46,049 bases of DNA, from NCBI GenBank assembly GCA_913774625.1, contig CAJYHL010000056.1:1-46049 (forward strand). Reading direction: 5' to 3'. The position numbers were made by a program, and so were the translations under genes. Shown here piece by piece: positions 1 to 10,178 of this stretch (positions are counted from its first letter, which is position 1; each line of letters starts with the position of its first letter). The notes below the pieces were generated by a model. It was not told the DNA's origin and did not search any database. It was given only the letters and a program-made list of their open reading frames with translations. Source of the DNA: an uncultured Acidovorax sp. (GTDB taxonomy: Bacteria > Pseudomonadota > Gammaproteobacteria > Burkholderiales > Burkholderiaceae_C).

Positions 1-9
1 GCGGCGCTT

Positions 10-30
10 GTGGATAGCCGTGCTATCCAC
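10..30. repeat. Perfect 9-bp hairpin at the window edge
   Basis: GTGGATAGC, a 3-nt loop, then GCTATCCAC; flanking GCGC on both sides partly extends the stem. It lies downstream of the leftward chemoreceptor gene that ends at 101. There is no T tract, so it is not a canonical terminator. It could be a palindromic extragenic repeat; only one copy was seen in this window. Confidence 0.5.
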
Positions 31-100
31 TGCGCACCGCGCCTTGCATCCCATCCCGCCGACGTAGCTGCGCGACCCCTGGGAGATCGTAAACACGTTC

Positions 101-2044
101 TCAGATCCGGAACACCTGTACCGCCTGCGCCAGCTGTTCGGCCTGCGACTTGAGCGCCTCGGTGGCTGCGGCGGCCTCTTCCACCAGGGCCGCGTTCTGC
201 TGGGTGACCTGGTCCATGGTGCCGATGGACTGGCTCAGCTCGCCGATGCCCGTGCTCTGCCGGTCGGTGGCCGTGCTGATCTCCTGCGCGATGTGCGAGA
301 CGGCCTGGATGCGCCGGACCATGGTTTCCATGGCCTGGCCGGCCTGCGCGGCCCGCTGGCTGCCGATGCCGGACTGGTTCACCGATGCCGCGATCAGGTC
401 CTTGATGTCCCGCGCCGCCAGGGCGGAGCGCTGCGCGAGGGCGCGCACTTCCTGGGCCACGACGGAAAAGCCCCGCCCCTGCTCGCCGGCACGCGCCGCC
501 TCCACCGCCGCGTTCAGCGCCAGCAGGTTGGTCTGGAAGGCCAGGCCGTCGATGACGCCGGTGATGTCGGCGATGCGGCGCGATGCGGCTGCGATGTCGG
601 CCATGGTCGAGACCACCTCGCCCACCAGCCGCCCGCCATCGACCGCGCATTCCGCCGTCCCGGCCGCCAGCTCGCTGGCATGCCGCGCACTGTCGGCGTT
701 CTGCCGCACGGCGGCGCTCCATTGCTCCACGGAAGCCGCCGTCTGCTGCAGTGCGCTGGCCTGCTGCTCGGTGCGCGACGACAGGTCCTGGTTGCCGTCG
801 GCGATCTGGCGGGAGGCCAGCGCCACGGTTTGCGCCCGCTCTCGCACGCCGGAGACCAGCTCGGTCAGGCGCTGCTGCATGGCGGCCAGCGCGGCCATCA
901 GGCTGGCCTGGTCGCCGGGGCGCACCGGCACCGTAGTGCTCAGGTCGCCTGCCGCCACGCTGCGGGCCAGCTCCACGGCGCGGGCCGGCTCGCCGCCCAG
1001 GGGCCGCAGCACCAGCCGCTCCAGCAGCCAGGCCAGTCCGAGCATCACCGCCAGCAGGCTGCCGACGGCCAGCAGCAGCGCCACGCGCCGCAGCCGGACG
1101 ACGGGCGCGAGCAGCTCGTCGTCGGGCACGGTCACCGCCAGCGACCAGGGCGTGCGCGTGTCTCCGACGCGCAAGGGCGCGTAGATGCGGGTCCAGGCCC
1201 GGCCGGTGGCGGCGTCCGTCCAGCGTACCGTCAGCGGCTGGCCGGCCTGGATCGCGGCCTTGGCGCCGGGCTGGGTGCCCTCCGCTTCCACGTCCTTGCC
1301 CAGCAGCTCGCGCCGCGGGTCGCCGATGATCTCGCCGGCATGGGACACCAGGCTGGCATAGCCGCTGTCGTAGAGATGGATGGCCGCCACGGCGGCCTGC
1401 ACGTCGGCGATGGCGATGTCCAGCCCGGCCACGCCAACGATGCGCCCGGCGACGCGGATCGGCACGGACACGCTGGTCACCCGCACCTTGGTTCCGCCGA
1501 TCTCGTAGTCGTAGGGGTCGAAGAACATCTCCTCGCCCGTGCGCAGGGCTTCCAGGTAGAAGTCGCCCGCGCCCGGCTCGTCGTAGCCCTTGGTGGGCTC
1601 CAGGTGGAACTGCCCGCCGCTGCGGTACCAGTAGGGCACGAAGCGCCCGCTGCGGTCATGGCCCGGGGTATTGGCGAAGGCCGCGTCCCGGCCGTCGAAG
1701 GCATTGGGTTCCCAGGTGGTGGACAGGCCCAGCAGCGCGGGGTTGGCCTCCAGCACGGTGCGCAGCTGCGCGTTGGCGACGTCCCGGTCGGGCTTGCCCG
1801 CCACGCACAGGCCGGCCAGCGACTGGGCCACCACCCGCAGCGTCTGCAGCGCCTGGTTGAAGGGCCGGCCGGCCCGGTCGGCCTGGGCCCGGGCCAGCTG
1901 CTCGGCATACATCAGCGCGGTTTCGCGCTGCGCCTGGCTGGCCCGCTGGGTGAGCAGCGCCACGGTGGCCAGGAAGCCTGCGCCCACCAGCGCGAAAGTG
2001 GCCAGCAGCACCTGCTGGCGCAGACGGAGTCGTAGGGGATGCAC
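101..2044 (-). CDS. Methyl-accepting chemotaxis protein
   Basis: Transmembrane chemoreceptor of 647 aa that signals ligand binding to the CheA/CheW array. Visible order: membrane segment about 12-32; periplasmic sensor about 35-315 of the double-Cache type, with a [23 protein letters not shown] stretch near 163-181; second membrane segment about 321-342; HAMP about 343-395; and a long methyl-accepting coiled coil to the C terminus. The signalling tip [20 protein letters not shown] is at about 504-523. The C terminus (VQVFRI) lacks a CheR-tethering NWETF-type pentapeptide. The Cache sensor suggests a small organic ligand such as an amino or carboxylic acid, but the ligand is unknown. The gene stands alone; the next gene upstream is an IclR regulator in the same orientation, 229 bp away. 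Confidence 0.95.
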   Translation of the reverse strand: MHPLRLRLRQQVLLATFALVGAGFLATVALLTQRASQAQRETALMYAEQLARAQADRAGRPFNQALQTLRVVAQSLAGLCVAGKPDRDVANAQLRTVLEANPALLGLSTTWEPNAFDGRDAAFANTPGHDRSGRFVPYWYRSGGQFHLEPTKGYDEPGAGDFYLEALRTGEEMFFDPYDYEIGGTKVRVTSVSVPIRVAGRIVGVAGLDIAIADVQAAVAAIHLYDSGYASLVSHAGEIIGDPRRELLGKDVEAEGTQPGAKAAIQAGQPLTVRWTDAATGRAWTRIYAPLRVGDTRTPWSLAVTVPDDELLAPVVRLRRVALLLAVGSLLAVMLGLAWLLERLVLRPLGGEPARAVELARSVAAGDLSTTVPVRPGDQASLMAALAAMQQRLTELVSGVRERAQTVALASRQIADGNQDLSSRTEQQASALQQTAASVEQWSAAVRQNADSARHASELAAGTAECAVDGGRLVGEVVSTMADIAAASRRIADITGVIDGLAFQTNLLALNAAVEAARAGEQGRGFSVVAQEVRALAQRSALAARDIKDLIAASVNQSGIGSQRAAQAGQAMETMVRRIQAVSHIAQEISTATDRQSTGIGELSQSIGTMDQVTQQNAALVEEAAAATEALKSQAEQLAQAVQVFRI

Positions 2045-2273
2045 GATGGATGATTCCTCGCAAAGGCCGGTGATGGATGAGACATTCCGGCTTTCGTCGT
2101 CTGCCCGCAGAGGCAGTCCCTGTGTGCGAAGTCCCAGCCCTCCCGGGCCAGCTTAGCCATGGCGCGAATGGCGCAGTAGCCGATTTCGGCATCTCCCGCA
2201 GCCCGCCGGCCCGCGCGCGCTCCACCGGCCTGGCGCGGGCCTGCGCCGGGCCTGGAACCCTGAGCCCTGGAAC

Positions 2274-3014
2274 CTATTGCCGGCTGATGCGCGCGGTCAG
2301 CTCGCTGGCGGCATCGACCACCAGCTTGCATAGAAAGGGCTCCTGGAAGGCCTTGAACCGCTCGCTGCGGCCCACCAGCGTGATGCTGCCCAGCACGCGC
2401 TGCTTCTCGTCGAAGACCGGCGCGGCCACGCCCGAACGGCCGGGGTGCAGTTCGCTTTCGCTGATGCAATAGCCCAGCTTGCGGATCGCCAGCAGGCTCT
2501 TGGAGAACTGCTTCCACTCCAGGCCCAGGTGCTGCAGCTCGGGCCGGAAGGCATGGGCATCGTAGATGCGGCGGATCTGGCGCGGCAGCAGATAGGCCAG
2601 CACCACCTTCGCGGTGGCGCTGTGGAAGAGGTCGATGGGCCGGCCGCGCCCGCCGCCCGCCGGGCCGCCGTCGGGCCCGCGCTGCACCAGCACGGTCACC
2701 ACCGCGTCGCCGTACCACTCGCTGATGAGCGCATCGAGCCCGGTGTCCGCCACCAGCTTGTCCACCAGGTCGCGGCTGCACACCAGCACCGGGTCGTAGG
2801 CGCTCATCTGGTGTTCCAGCGCGATGATGCGCGGGCCCAGCGCATAGCCGCGCGGCAGGCGAACCAGCAGGCCCACGTCGCCCAGTTCGCGCAGGTATCG
2901 ATAGGCGCTGGCCGATGTATAGCCCAGTTCGTTGCAGATGGTTTCCACATCGATCACCGGCTGATCGGGACGGAAAAGATCCAGAACGTTGAGCATTCGG
3001 CGCAGGCTATTCAT
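2274..3014 (-). CDS. IclR-family transcriptional regulator
   Basis: Predicted 246-aa DNA-binding regulator. Residues about 1-60 form the winged helix-turn-helix (ETICNELGYTSASAYRYLREL with wing LVRLPRGYALG). Residues about 75-246 form the IclR effector-binding domain, with the typical late segment PGRSGVAAPVFDEKQRVLGSI split over about 191-211. The start MNSLRRML at 3014 puts the HTH at the usual N-terminal place; an open frame continues far upstream but only through antisense of the efflux genes. IclR proteins usually control catabolic or efflux genes close by. Here neighbours are the chemoreceptor downstream and the MFS gene upstream, so the target is not clear. The effector is unknown. Confidence 0.9.
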   Translation of the reverse strand: MNSLRRMLNVLDLFRPDQPVIDVETICNELGYTSASAYRYLRELGDVGLLVRLPRGYALGPRIIALEHQMSAYDPVLVCSRDLVDKLVADTGLDALISEWYGDAVVTVLVQRGPDGGPAGGGRGRPIDLFHSATAKVVLAYLLPRQIRRIYDAHAFRPELQHLGLEWKQFSKSLLAIRKLGYCISESELHPGRSGVAAPVFDEKQRVLGSITLVGRSERFKAFQEPFLCKLVVDAASELTARISRQ

Positions 3015-3127
3015 TTTCGGAAGCGAGGAGCAAGGAGCGAAGAAGACAGGCCGGCATGAGGCTTGCCGCCGACGATGGCTGCATTCTCCACGACTCCGGC
3101 ATGTGTACAAACGGCGCCTATCGCCCG

Positions 3128-4393
3128 CTATGGCCGATGGCCATCGCCCGCGACTGACCTTTCCTCCAGCCGCATCAGCGGCGCGGACAGGAAACCGGCC
3201 AGGATCACCGCACCGCCCAGCGTGCCGGTGATGACGAACAGCCAGCGCACGCCCAGCCATTCGCCCAGCGGCGAAGCCAGGGCCAGCCCCAGGGGAGAGG
3301 CCAGTCCCTCCACCATGTGCAGCAGCGACAGCACCCGCCCCTGCAGCTGATGCGGCACGATGGTCTGCAGCAGCGCGGTGAGCGGCGCATGGCCCAGCGA
3401 AAAGGCGATGCCGCTCACCGTCCACCACAGCACGGCCACGGCGAACAGCCGGCTGGGCGCCAGGGCGGTGAGCGCCATCGCCAGGCAGGACAGGGCCAGC
3501 CCCCAGAGCACCCAGGGCATCTGCCGGCGCGGCGCCAGCGCCGCCACCAGCATGCCGCCCAGCACCATGCCGCCGCCGGCCAGGCCCTCCATCCAGGCGA
3601 CCTCGGCGGCGGCGCCGCCGAAGTGCGCCTTGACCAGGAGGGGCACCAGGGTGAAGGTGGGCATCACCGCCAGCATCGCCGCGCCCAGCAGCGCATAGAG
3701 CCGCAGCAGGCCCGGCGAATGCCATACGGCCTGCACGCCTTCGCGCAGTTCCTGCGCGATGCTGGTGCGCGCATCCGGCGCGCGGCGCGGCTGCGGTATG
3801 CGCAGGAACAGCAGGGGCGTGATGCCCAGCACCACGGTGATGACGTCGATGCCCAGCGCCCAGCCCATGGGCAGCAGCGAGACGGCCAGCGCACCCAGCG
3901 GCGCGGCCGCCACCAGGGTCAGGCTCTGCATCATCTGGTTCAGCCCCGCGGCGCGCGGCAGAAAATGCGCCGGCACCAGCATGGCCACGCTGGACGAGGC
4001 GGCCGGCAGCTGGAAAGCCTGCATGGCGCTGCGCACGGCCATCATCGAATACGCATGCCAGAGCTCGATGCGGCCGGTGAGGAACAAAGCGATCAGCACG
4101 CACATGCACAGCGCGCTGACCGCGTCGGACACGATCATCAGCGCCCGCCGGCTCCAGCGGTCGGCCAGGGTGCCGCCCAGCGGGCTCAGCACCGCCTGCG
4201 GCAGCAGCGCGGCCAGGCCCGCAAGGGCCAGGGCCGACACGCTGCCCGTGGTGTCCGTGATCCACCACAGCAGCACGAACTGGCTGAGCGCGGAGCCGAC
4301 CAGCGAAAAGGCCTGGCCGCCGAAGACGAGGCCGAAGCGCCAGGCCCAGCCGGGGCCGGCGGTGGCTTGCCGATGCAGCGGCGGCGCCGTCAT
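3128..4393 (-). CDS. MFS transporter (EntS/MFS_3-type exporter)
   Basis: Inner-membrane transporter of 421 aa with about 12 hydrophobic segments. The MFS signature between segments 2 and 3 reads GGTLADRWSRRALMIVSDA (about 76-94). Composition resembles the MFS_3/TMSE group (EntS, macrolide-efflux-like), which exports drugs or siderophores. Its ATG overlaps the stop of the preceding outer-membrane channel gene by 4 bp (ATGA), so it is probably translationally coupled and is the last gene of the adaptor-RND-channel-MFS operon. An MFS exporter inside an RND operon could feed substrate from cytoplasm to periplasm for the pump, but that is an inference. Substrate unknown. Confidence 0.9.
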   Translation of the reverse strand: MTAPPLHRQATAGPGWAWRFGLVFGGQAFSLVGSALSQFVLLWWITDTTGSVSALALAGLAALLPQAVLSPLGGTLADRWSRRALMIVSDAVSALCMCVLIALFLTGRIELWHAYSMMAVRSAMQAFQLPAASSSVAMLVPAHFLPRAAGLNQMMQSLTLVAAAPLGALAVSLLPMGWALGIDVITVVLGITPLLFLRIPQPRRAPDARTSIAQELREGVQAVWHSPGLLRLYALLGAAMLAVMPTFTLVPLLVKAHFGGAAAEVAWMEGLAGGGMVLGGMLVAALAPRRQMPWVLWGLALSCLAMALTALAPSRLFAVAVLWWTVSGIAFSLGHAPLTALLQTIVPHQLQGRVLSLLHMVEGLASPLGLALASPLGEWLGVRWLFVITGTLGGAVILAGFLSAPLMRLEERSVAGDGHRP

Positions 4394-5838
4394 GGCCGGG
4401 GTCCCCCGGGCTTACGGCCGCGCGCGGGCCCGTCGGCCTGGGCGACCAGCCCGCCGCCCAGCGCCTTGTAGAGCGCGATGGCGTTGCCGATCTCGGCGCG
4501 CCGCAGCTCCAGCAGGCCCTGCCGGGCAGCGTAGCGCTGGCGTTGCGCATCCAGCAATTCCAGCCGGCCGTCCATGCCTGCGGCATAGCGCAGTTCCGAC
4601 AGTTCCAGCCGCCGCTCGGCGCTGCGCAGCAGCTGCGTCTGCGCCGCGATCTGCCGCCCGTAGGTGGCACTGCCCGCCAACCCGTCGGAGACTTCGCGGA
4701 ACGCGGTCTGGATGGCCTTCTCGTAGGCCACCACGGCCTCGGACTTGCGCACCTCGGCCAGCCGCAGTTCGCCCTGCAGCCGCCCGGCCTGGAACAGCGG
4801 CTGGCTGATCTGCGGCGAGAAGCGCCAGACGCGCGAGCCCGCATCGAACAGCCCGCCCAGCGACGGGCTGGCGAAGCCCAGCGAGGCCGTGAGCGACAGC
4901 TGCGGGAAGAAGGCGGCACGGGCCGCGCCGATGTCGGCATTGGCGGCGCGCAGCAACTGCTCGGCCTGGGCGATGTCCGGGCGCAGCTGCAGCAGGTCGG
5001 AAGGCAGGCCCGCAGGCAGCTGCGTGAGCACCGCCGGCGCGGTGAGCGGCAGGCCCTCGGGCAGGTCGGCCGGCAGCGAGGGCAGCCCCACCAGCAGCTG
5101 CAGGGCATGGCCGGCCTGGGCCTGGGCGCGCTGGCGCGCCAGCCAGTCGGCCCGGGCGGCGGCGACCTGGCCCTCGGCCTGGGCCAGATCGAGCCCGCCG
5201 CGCTGGCCGGCCTCGGCGCGCAGCCGCACCAGCTGCAGCGACTGGGCCCAGTCCAGCAGGGTCTGCTCGGCCAGGCGCGACTGCTCCAGCGCGAGCCGCT
5301 CGGCGAAGTAGGCGTCGGCCACAGCGCCCACCAGCGCCAGCTGCGCCGCATGCCGGCCCTGCTCGCTGGCCAGGTAGCGCGCCAGCGCGGCGCCGGAAGC
5401 GGCGCGCAGCCGGCCGAAGAGGTCGATCTCGAACGCGCTCAGCCCCAGCCCGACCGCATGGCGCGTGCTGGCGCCCGCTTCCGGCAGGCTGCCGCCCGCC
5501 CGCTCGCGCGTGGTGGAGGCTTCGGCCGCCACGCGCGGCAGCTGGCTGGACTGCTGGATGCGGTACTGCGCGCCCACCGCCTCGACGTTCAGGGCGGCCA
5601 GGTGCAGGTCCTTGTTGTGCTCCAGCGCCAGCGCGATCAGGCGCCGCAGCCGGGGATCGCCGAACATGCGCTCCCAGCCGATGTCTTCGATGGAACGCGG
5701 CACGCCGGCATCGACGGACTGCTGCGGCGGCGCATAGGTGGCGGGCACCGGCAGCGGCGGCGTGCGCAGGGCGGGCGTGAGCGAGCACCCCGCGAGCAGG
5801 GCCGGCACGAACAGCGCCATGGAAGTCTTCAGGTACAT
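4390..5838 (-). CDS. NodT-family outer-membrane efflux lipoprotein (TolC-like)
   Basis: Outer-membrane channel of a tripartite pump, 482 aa. A lipoprotein signal is visible: a hydrophobic stretch then LLAG-C with the acylated Cys at 18. Two OEP repeats follow (about 60-250 and 270-460), rich in Ala/Leu/Gln coiled coil with motifs such as FEIDLFGRLRA and LRPDIAQAEQLLRAANADIGAAR. Length is normal for NodT/OprM proteins. The start MYLKTSM at 5838 lies 2 bp after the pump stop, so adaptor, pump and channel form one transcript. An in-frame open stretch upstream of 5838 is antisense to the pump frame and not real coding. Confidence 0.93.
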   Translation of the reverse strand: MYLKTSMALFVPALLAGCSLTPALRTPPLPVPATYAPPQQSVDAGVPRSIEDIGWERMFGDPRLRRLIALALEHNKDLHLAALNVEAVGAQYRIQQSSQLPRVAAEASTTRERAGGSLPEAGASTRHAVGLGLSAFEIDLFGRLRAASGAALARYLASEQGRHAAQLALVGAVADAYFAERLALEQSRLAEQTLLDWAQSLQLVRLRAEAGQRGGLDLAQAEGQVAAARADWLARQRAQAQAGHALQLLVGLPSLPADLPEGLPLTAPAVLTQLPAGLPSDLLQLRPDIAQAEQLLRAANADIGAARAAFFPQLSLTASLGFASPSLGGLFDAGSRVWRFSPQISQPLFQAGRLQGELRLAEVRKSEAVVAYEKAIQTAFREVSDGLAGSATYGRQIAAQTQLLRSAERRLELSELRYAAGMDGRLELLDAQRQRYAARQGLLELRRAEIGNAIALYKALGGGLVAQADGPARGRKPGGPRP

Positions 5839-5840
5839 GG

Positions 5841-8800
5841 TCAGGCCTTTCCTTCGCCTTCGCCCGCGGCCGGTGCGGGCAACGCGCGGGGCGCGGGCGC
5901 GCCTGCCCGGCGGCGCCAGCGTTCCTGCAGGCCCACCACCAGCATGAAGAACACGGGCACGAAGAAGATGGCCAGCAGCGTCGCGGCGACGATGCCGCCG
6001 AACACGCCCGTGCCGATGGCCTGCTGGGTCTCGCGGCTGGCGCCGGACGCCAGCATCAGCGGCACCACGCCCAGCGCGAAGGCCAGCGAGGTCATGAGGA
6101 TGGGCCGCAACCGCAGGCGCGCCGCCGTCACCGCCGCATCCACAAGGCTGCGGCCCTGCTCGCGCAGCTGCCGGGCGAACTCGACGATCAGGATTGCGTT
6201 CTTGGCCGACAGGCCGATCACGGTGATGAGGCCCACCTTGAAGAACACATCGTTGGGCATGCCGCGCAGCAGCACGGCAGCCACCGCGCCGATCAGGCCC
6301 AGCGGCACCACCAGCATCACGGCGGCAGGGATGGCCCAGCTTTCGTAGAGCGCCGCCAGCACCAGGAACACCACCAGCATCGACAGCGCCAGCAGGAGCG
6401 GCGCCTGCGCGGCCGAATCGCGCTCCTGCAGCGACTGGCCGGTCCAGGCGATGGCGAAGCCGGGCGGAAGCTGCTGCGCGAGCCGCTCCATCTCGGCCAT
6501 CGCCGCGCCGCTGGACACCCCGTGCGCGGCGGAGCCGGTGATGCGCGCGGCTGGATAGCCCTGGTAGCGCGCCAGCTGCAGCGGGGTTTCGGTCCACACG
6601 GGCGTGACCATCTCGCCCAGCCGGGCCATGGCGCCGCCCGCGCCGGGCACCGGCAGCCGGAGGACGTCATCCAGCTGCATGCGCGCCCCGGCGTCGGCCT
6701 GCAGGATGACCTGCTGCATGCGTCCCCGGTTGGGGAAGTCGTTCACGTAGAGCGAGCCCAGCGCCGCCGACAGCGTGTCGCTGATGGCGAAGAACGGCAC
6801 GCCCAGCGCCGCCGCCTTGCCGCGGTCGATGTCCAGCCGCACGCTGGGACCGGGCGGCAGGCCGTCGGAATAGACCTGGGTCAGCAGCGGGCTTTGGGAT
6901 GCCAGCGCGATCAACCGGGCCTCTGCGGCCTTGAGCGCCGCCTGCCCCTGGCCGGCACGGTCCAGCAGCCGCATCGTGAAGCCTGACGATGTGCCCAGCT
7001 CGTCGATGGCCGGCGGCATCAGGATCATGACCTCGCCTTCGCGCACGCGCTGCATGGCGTGCTGCGCGCGGGCGACCTCGTCCTGCGCCGTGGCGCCGCC
7101 GCGCTGGTCCCAGTCCTTGAGCATGGTGAAGGCCTGCGCGGAATTGGGCCCGGAGCCGGAGAAGCCGAAGCCGATCACGGTCTGGTTGGTGGCGATGCCG
7201 GGACGCGCGGCCACATAGGCCTCGTAATCCTTCACCACCGCCAGCGTGCGTTCCATGGTGGCATCCGCGGGCAGCTGGAACGAGGTCATGAAATAGCCCT
7301 GGTCCTCTTCCGGCAGGAAGGCCGACGGCAGGCGCAGAAAGCCCCAGCCCAGCAAAGCGACGATGGCGGCGAAAGCCAGCATCACCCGCGCCGGCCCGCG
7401 CAGCAGGCCCGCCACGCCGCTTCCATAGCGATCGGTCATGCGCGCGAAGCCCCGGTTGAACCAGCCGAAGAAGCCCCGCTTTTCATGATGGCCTGCCGGC
7501 ACGGGCTTGAGCAGCGTGGCGCAGAGGGCCGGCGTCAGGCTGAGCGCGAGGAAGGCCGAGAACAGGATGGCCGTGGCCATGGACAGTGCGAACTGCCGGT
7601 AGATGACGCCCACCGACCCGCTGGCGAACCCCATGGGAATGAAAACCGCCGTCAGCACCAGGGTGATGCCGATCACCGCGCCCGTGATCTCGCGCATGGC
7701 CTGGGCGGTGGCCTCGCGCGGACCAAGGCCTTCGCTCGCCATCAGGCGCTCGACGTTCTCCACCACCACGATGGCGTCGTCCACGATGATGCCGATGGCC
7801 AGCACCATGCCGAACATGGTCAGCACGTTGATCGAGAAGCCCGCCGCCTGCATCACGGCGAAGGTGCCCAGCAGCGCGATGGGCGCGACGATGGCCGGGA
7901 TGACCGTATAGCGCACGTCCTGCAGGAAGACGTACATCACGATGAACACCAGCGCCATGGCTTCCAGCAGGGTCTGGACGACCTTCTCGATGGAGATCTT
8001 CACGAAGGGTGCCGTGTTGAAGGGCGTGGCGTAGCGCATGCCGGACGGCAGCGTGGCGCTGAGTTCCGCCAGGCGCTTTTGCACGGCATCGGCCGTGCGC
8101 ACCGCATTCGCGCCGGGCGACAGCTGCACGGCGGCGCCCGCGGACGGGCGGCCGTCGTCGCGCGTGGCGAAGCCGTAGGACTGCGCGCCCAGCTCGACGC
8201 GTGCCACATCGCCCAGCACCACCTTCGATCCATCGCGGCCCGAGCGCAGCACCACGGCCGCGAACTGCCCGGGCGTGGACAGCTGGCCCTGCACGGTGAG
8301 CGGCACGCTCACCCGCTGCCCGGGCCGGGTGGGCGCATCGCCGATGCGGCCGGGCGCGATCTGCGCGTTCTGCTGGGCGAGAGCCGTGGACACATCGCTC
8401 ATCGAGAGCCCGTAGCCCTGCAGCTTGGCCGGGTCCACCCAGATGCGCATGGCTTGCTCCGCGCCGAAGAGCTGCACGCGGCCCACGCCCTCGATGCGGC
8501 GCAGCTCCTCCACCACGTTGCGCGCCAGGTAGTCGCTGAGCGCCAGTTCGTCACGGCGGCCATCGTCCGAAATCAGGCTGACGATCAACAGGAAGCTGGA
8601 AGTCGAGGAATCGACGCTCAGGCCGTTCTGGCGCACCGCCTGCGGCAGGCGCGCCTCGATGGCCTTCAGGCGGTTCTGCACGTCCACCTGGGCCAGCTCC
8701 GGGTTGGTGCCGGGCTTGAAGGTCGCCGAGATCTGCGCCGAGCCCGAGGTATCCACCGTCGATTCGAAGTACAGCAGATGCTTGACGCTGGAGAGCTCGC

Positions 8801-8999
8801 GCTCGATCAGGCTCACGACCGAATCGTTCAGGGCCTGCGGCGTGGCGCCGGGATAGGTCGCCGAGATGGAGACCGACGGCGGCGCGACCGAGGGATAGCG
8901 CGCTATGGGCAGCTGCGGCAGCGCGATCAGGCCCAGCAGCACGATGAAGGCCGCCACCACCCAGGCGAACACGGGGCGGCGGATGAAGAATTGAGGCAT
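5841..8999 (-). CDS. RND multidrug efflux pump, HAE1 family (AcrB/MexB-like)
   Basis: Inner-membrane proton-driven drug exporter, 1052 aa, the usual length. It starts MPQFFIRRPVFAWVVA, typical of HAE1 pumps. Periplasmic porter and docking loops follow segments 1 and 7. The TM4 region holds the conserved GIIVDDAIVVVENVERLM block with the paired Asp of the proton relay, and the late GLITVIGLSAKNAILIVEFA block carries the relay Lys. The C terminus is an Ala/Pro-rich basic tail. It is the second gene of a leftward operon, 24 bp downstream of the adaptor and 2 bp upstream of the channel. Regulation is probably by the divergent two-component pair at 10.3-12.1 kb. Confidence 0.96.
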   Translation of the reverse strand: MPQFFIRRPVFAWVVAAFIVLLGLIALPQLPIARYPSVAPPSVSISATYPGATPQALNDSVVSLIERELSSVKHLLYFESTVDTSGSAQISATFKPGTNPELAQVDVQNRLKAIEARLPQAVRQNGLSVDSSTSSFLLIVSLISDDGRRDELALSDYLARNVVEELRRIEGVGRVQLFGAEQAMRIWVDPAKLQGYGLSMSDVSTALAQQNAQIAPGRIGDAPTRPGQRVSVPLTVQGQLSTPGQFAAVVLRSGRDGSKVVLGDVARVELGAQSYGFATRDDGRPSAGAAVQLSPGANAVRTADAVQKRLAELSATLPSGMRYATPFNTAPFVKISIEKVVQTLLEAMALVFIVMYVFLQDVRYTVIPAIVAPIALLGTFAVMQAAGFSINVLTMFGMVLAIGIIVDDAIVVVENVERLMASEGLGPREATAQAMREITGAVIGITLVLTAVFIPMGFASGSVGVIYRQFALSMATAILFSAFLALSLTPALCATLLKPVPAGHHEKRGFFGWFNRGFARMTDRYGSGVAGLLRGPARVMLAFAAIVALLGWGFLRLPSAFLPEEDQGYFMTSFQLPADATMERTLAVVKDYEAYVAARPGIATNQTVIGFGFSGSGPNSAQAFTMLKDWDQRGGATAQDEVARAQHAMQRVREGEVMILMPPAIDELGTSSGFTMRLLDRAGQGQAALKAAEARLIALASQSPLLTQVYSDGLPPGPSVRLDIDRGKAAALGVPFFAISDTLSAALGSLYVNDFPNRGRMQQVILQADAGARMQLDDVLRLPVPGAGGAMARLGEMVTPVWTETPLQLARYQGYPAARITGSAAHGVSSGAAMAEMERLAQQLPPGFAIAWTGQSLQERDSAAQAPLLLALSMLVVFLVLAALYESWAIPAAVMLVVPLGLIGAVAAVLLRGMPNDVFFKVGLITVIGLSAKNAILIVEFARQLREQGRSLVDAAVTAARLRLRPILMTSLAFALGVVPLMLASGASRETQQAIGTGVFGGIVAATLLAIFFVPVFFMLVVGLQERWRRRAGAPAPRALPAPAAGEGEGKA

Positions 9000-9023
9000 C
9001 GAAAACTCCTGCTGTCCGGGCGC

Positions 9024-10178
9024 TCAGGGCGCGGAAGCGTCGGCGACGGTGGCGGCGCTCCAGGGCTGGGGCGCGACGGCGGCTCCGGGAGACAGGCGCT
9101 CGGCCCCTTCCACCACCACGCGCTGGCCGGCCTGCAGGCCGGCCTCCACCCGCCAGCTCTGGCCGATGGCCTCGCCCAGCTTCACGGGCACGAGCCGGGC
9201 GACTTCGCCCTGCGCGGTCTTCTCCACCGTCCACACCTGCGGCTGGCCGGCGGTCCGCTTGACCGCCTGCTGCGGCACCAGCAGCGCCTGGTCGTAATGG
9301 GCCTTGACCACCCCGGCGCGCACGAACATGCCCGGCAGCAGCAGGCGCTGCGGGTTGTCCACCAGGATGCGCAGCAGCACGTCGCCCGTGGCCGGGTCCA
9401 CGTTGATGGCGGAAAACAGGATGCGGCCCTGCACCGGCCAGGGACGGCCGTCGGAGCGCAGCAGGGTGACCGGGCGGCTGGCGCCCTGCTCCCTCAGCCC
9501 GTCCAGCGAGGCCGCAGGCTGGCGCACATCGACATAGACCTTGTCGATCTGCTGGATGCGGGCCAGGGGCGTGGCGTCGGCCGCCGTCACCAGCGCGCCT
9601 TCGGTGACCAGGGCCTGGTCGATGCGCCCGGCGATGGGTGCATCGACGCGGGCGAAGCGCAGGTCCAGGCGGCGTCGCGCCAGGCTGGCCTCGGCCTGGG
9701 CCACCTCGGCCGCGGCCTGGTCGCGCTGCGACACCGCGTCTTCGTATTCCTGGCGGCTGATGGCCTCGGCCCGCATCAGCGGCTCGAGGCGCGCGGCCTG
9801 GACCGCCGCGCGCCGCGATGCGGCCTGGCTGCGCTGCAGCGCGGCGGCTGCCATGTTCGCATCGGCCTGGAAAGGCGCCGGGTTGATCTGGAAGAGCGGC
9901 TGCCCCGCTGCGATGTCGGCCCCCTGCTCGAAGAGGCGCCGCTGCACGATGCCGCCCACCTGGGCGCGGATCTCCGCCGTGCGGAAGGCCGCCACGCGGC
10001 CGGGCAGTTCCTCCTGAACCGTCGCCGCAGCCGGCTGCAGGGCCAGCGCGGACACCCGCACGGGCTGCGCCGCGGCCGGCGGCTCGTCGGCCGGCCGGCA
10101 GGCCGCCAGCGCCAGCACGGCGGCGGCGCAGGCCAGCCCGTGTCCATATCCACATCCCATTCTTTGCCTTGTCGTCAT
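9024..10178 (-). CDS. RND efflux periplasmic adaptor (MexA/AcrA-like lipoprotein)
   Basis: Membrane-fusion protein of 384 aa linking the pump to the outer-membrane channel. The N terminus has a lipoprotein signal ending ALAAC (Cys near 27 from this start). Then come the lipoyl half-motif (VGGIVQRRLFEQGADIAAGQPLFQI), an alpha-hairpin about 100-170 rich in Ala/Gln/Arg, the second lipoyl half (RFARVDAPIAGRIDQALVTEG), a beta-barrel, and the membrane-proximal domain (LLLPGMFVRAGV). Two in-frame starts are possible: MTTRQRM at 10178, or MGCGYGHG at 10160, which gives a shorter and more ordinary lipoprotein signal. First gene of the efflux operon, divergent from the response regulator with about 160 bp between them. 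Confidence 0.93.
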   Translation of the reverse strand: MTTRQRMGCGYGHGLACAAAVLALAACRPADEPPAAAQPVRVSALALQPAAATVQEELPGRVAAFRTAEIRAQVGGIVQRRLFEQGADIAAGQPLFQINPAPFQADANMAAAALQRSQAASRRAAVQAARLEPLMRAEAISRQEYEDAVSQRDQAAAEVAQAEASLARRRLDLRFARVDAPIAGRIDQALVTEGALVTAADATPLARIQQIDKVYVDVRQPAASLDGLREQGASRPVTLLRSDGRPWPVQGRILFSAINVDPATGDVLLRILVDNPQRLLLPGMFVRAGVVKAHYDQALLVPQQAVKRTAGQPQVWTVEKTAQGEVARLVPVKLGEAIGQSWRVEAGLQAGQRVVVEGAERLSPGAAVAPQPWSAATVADASAP

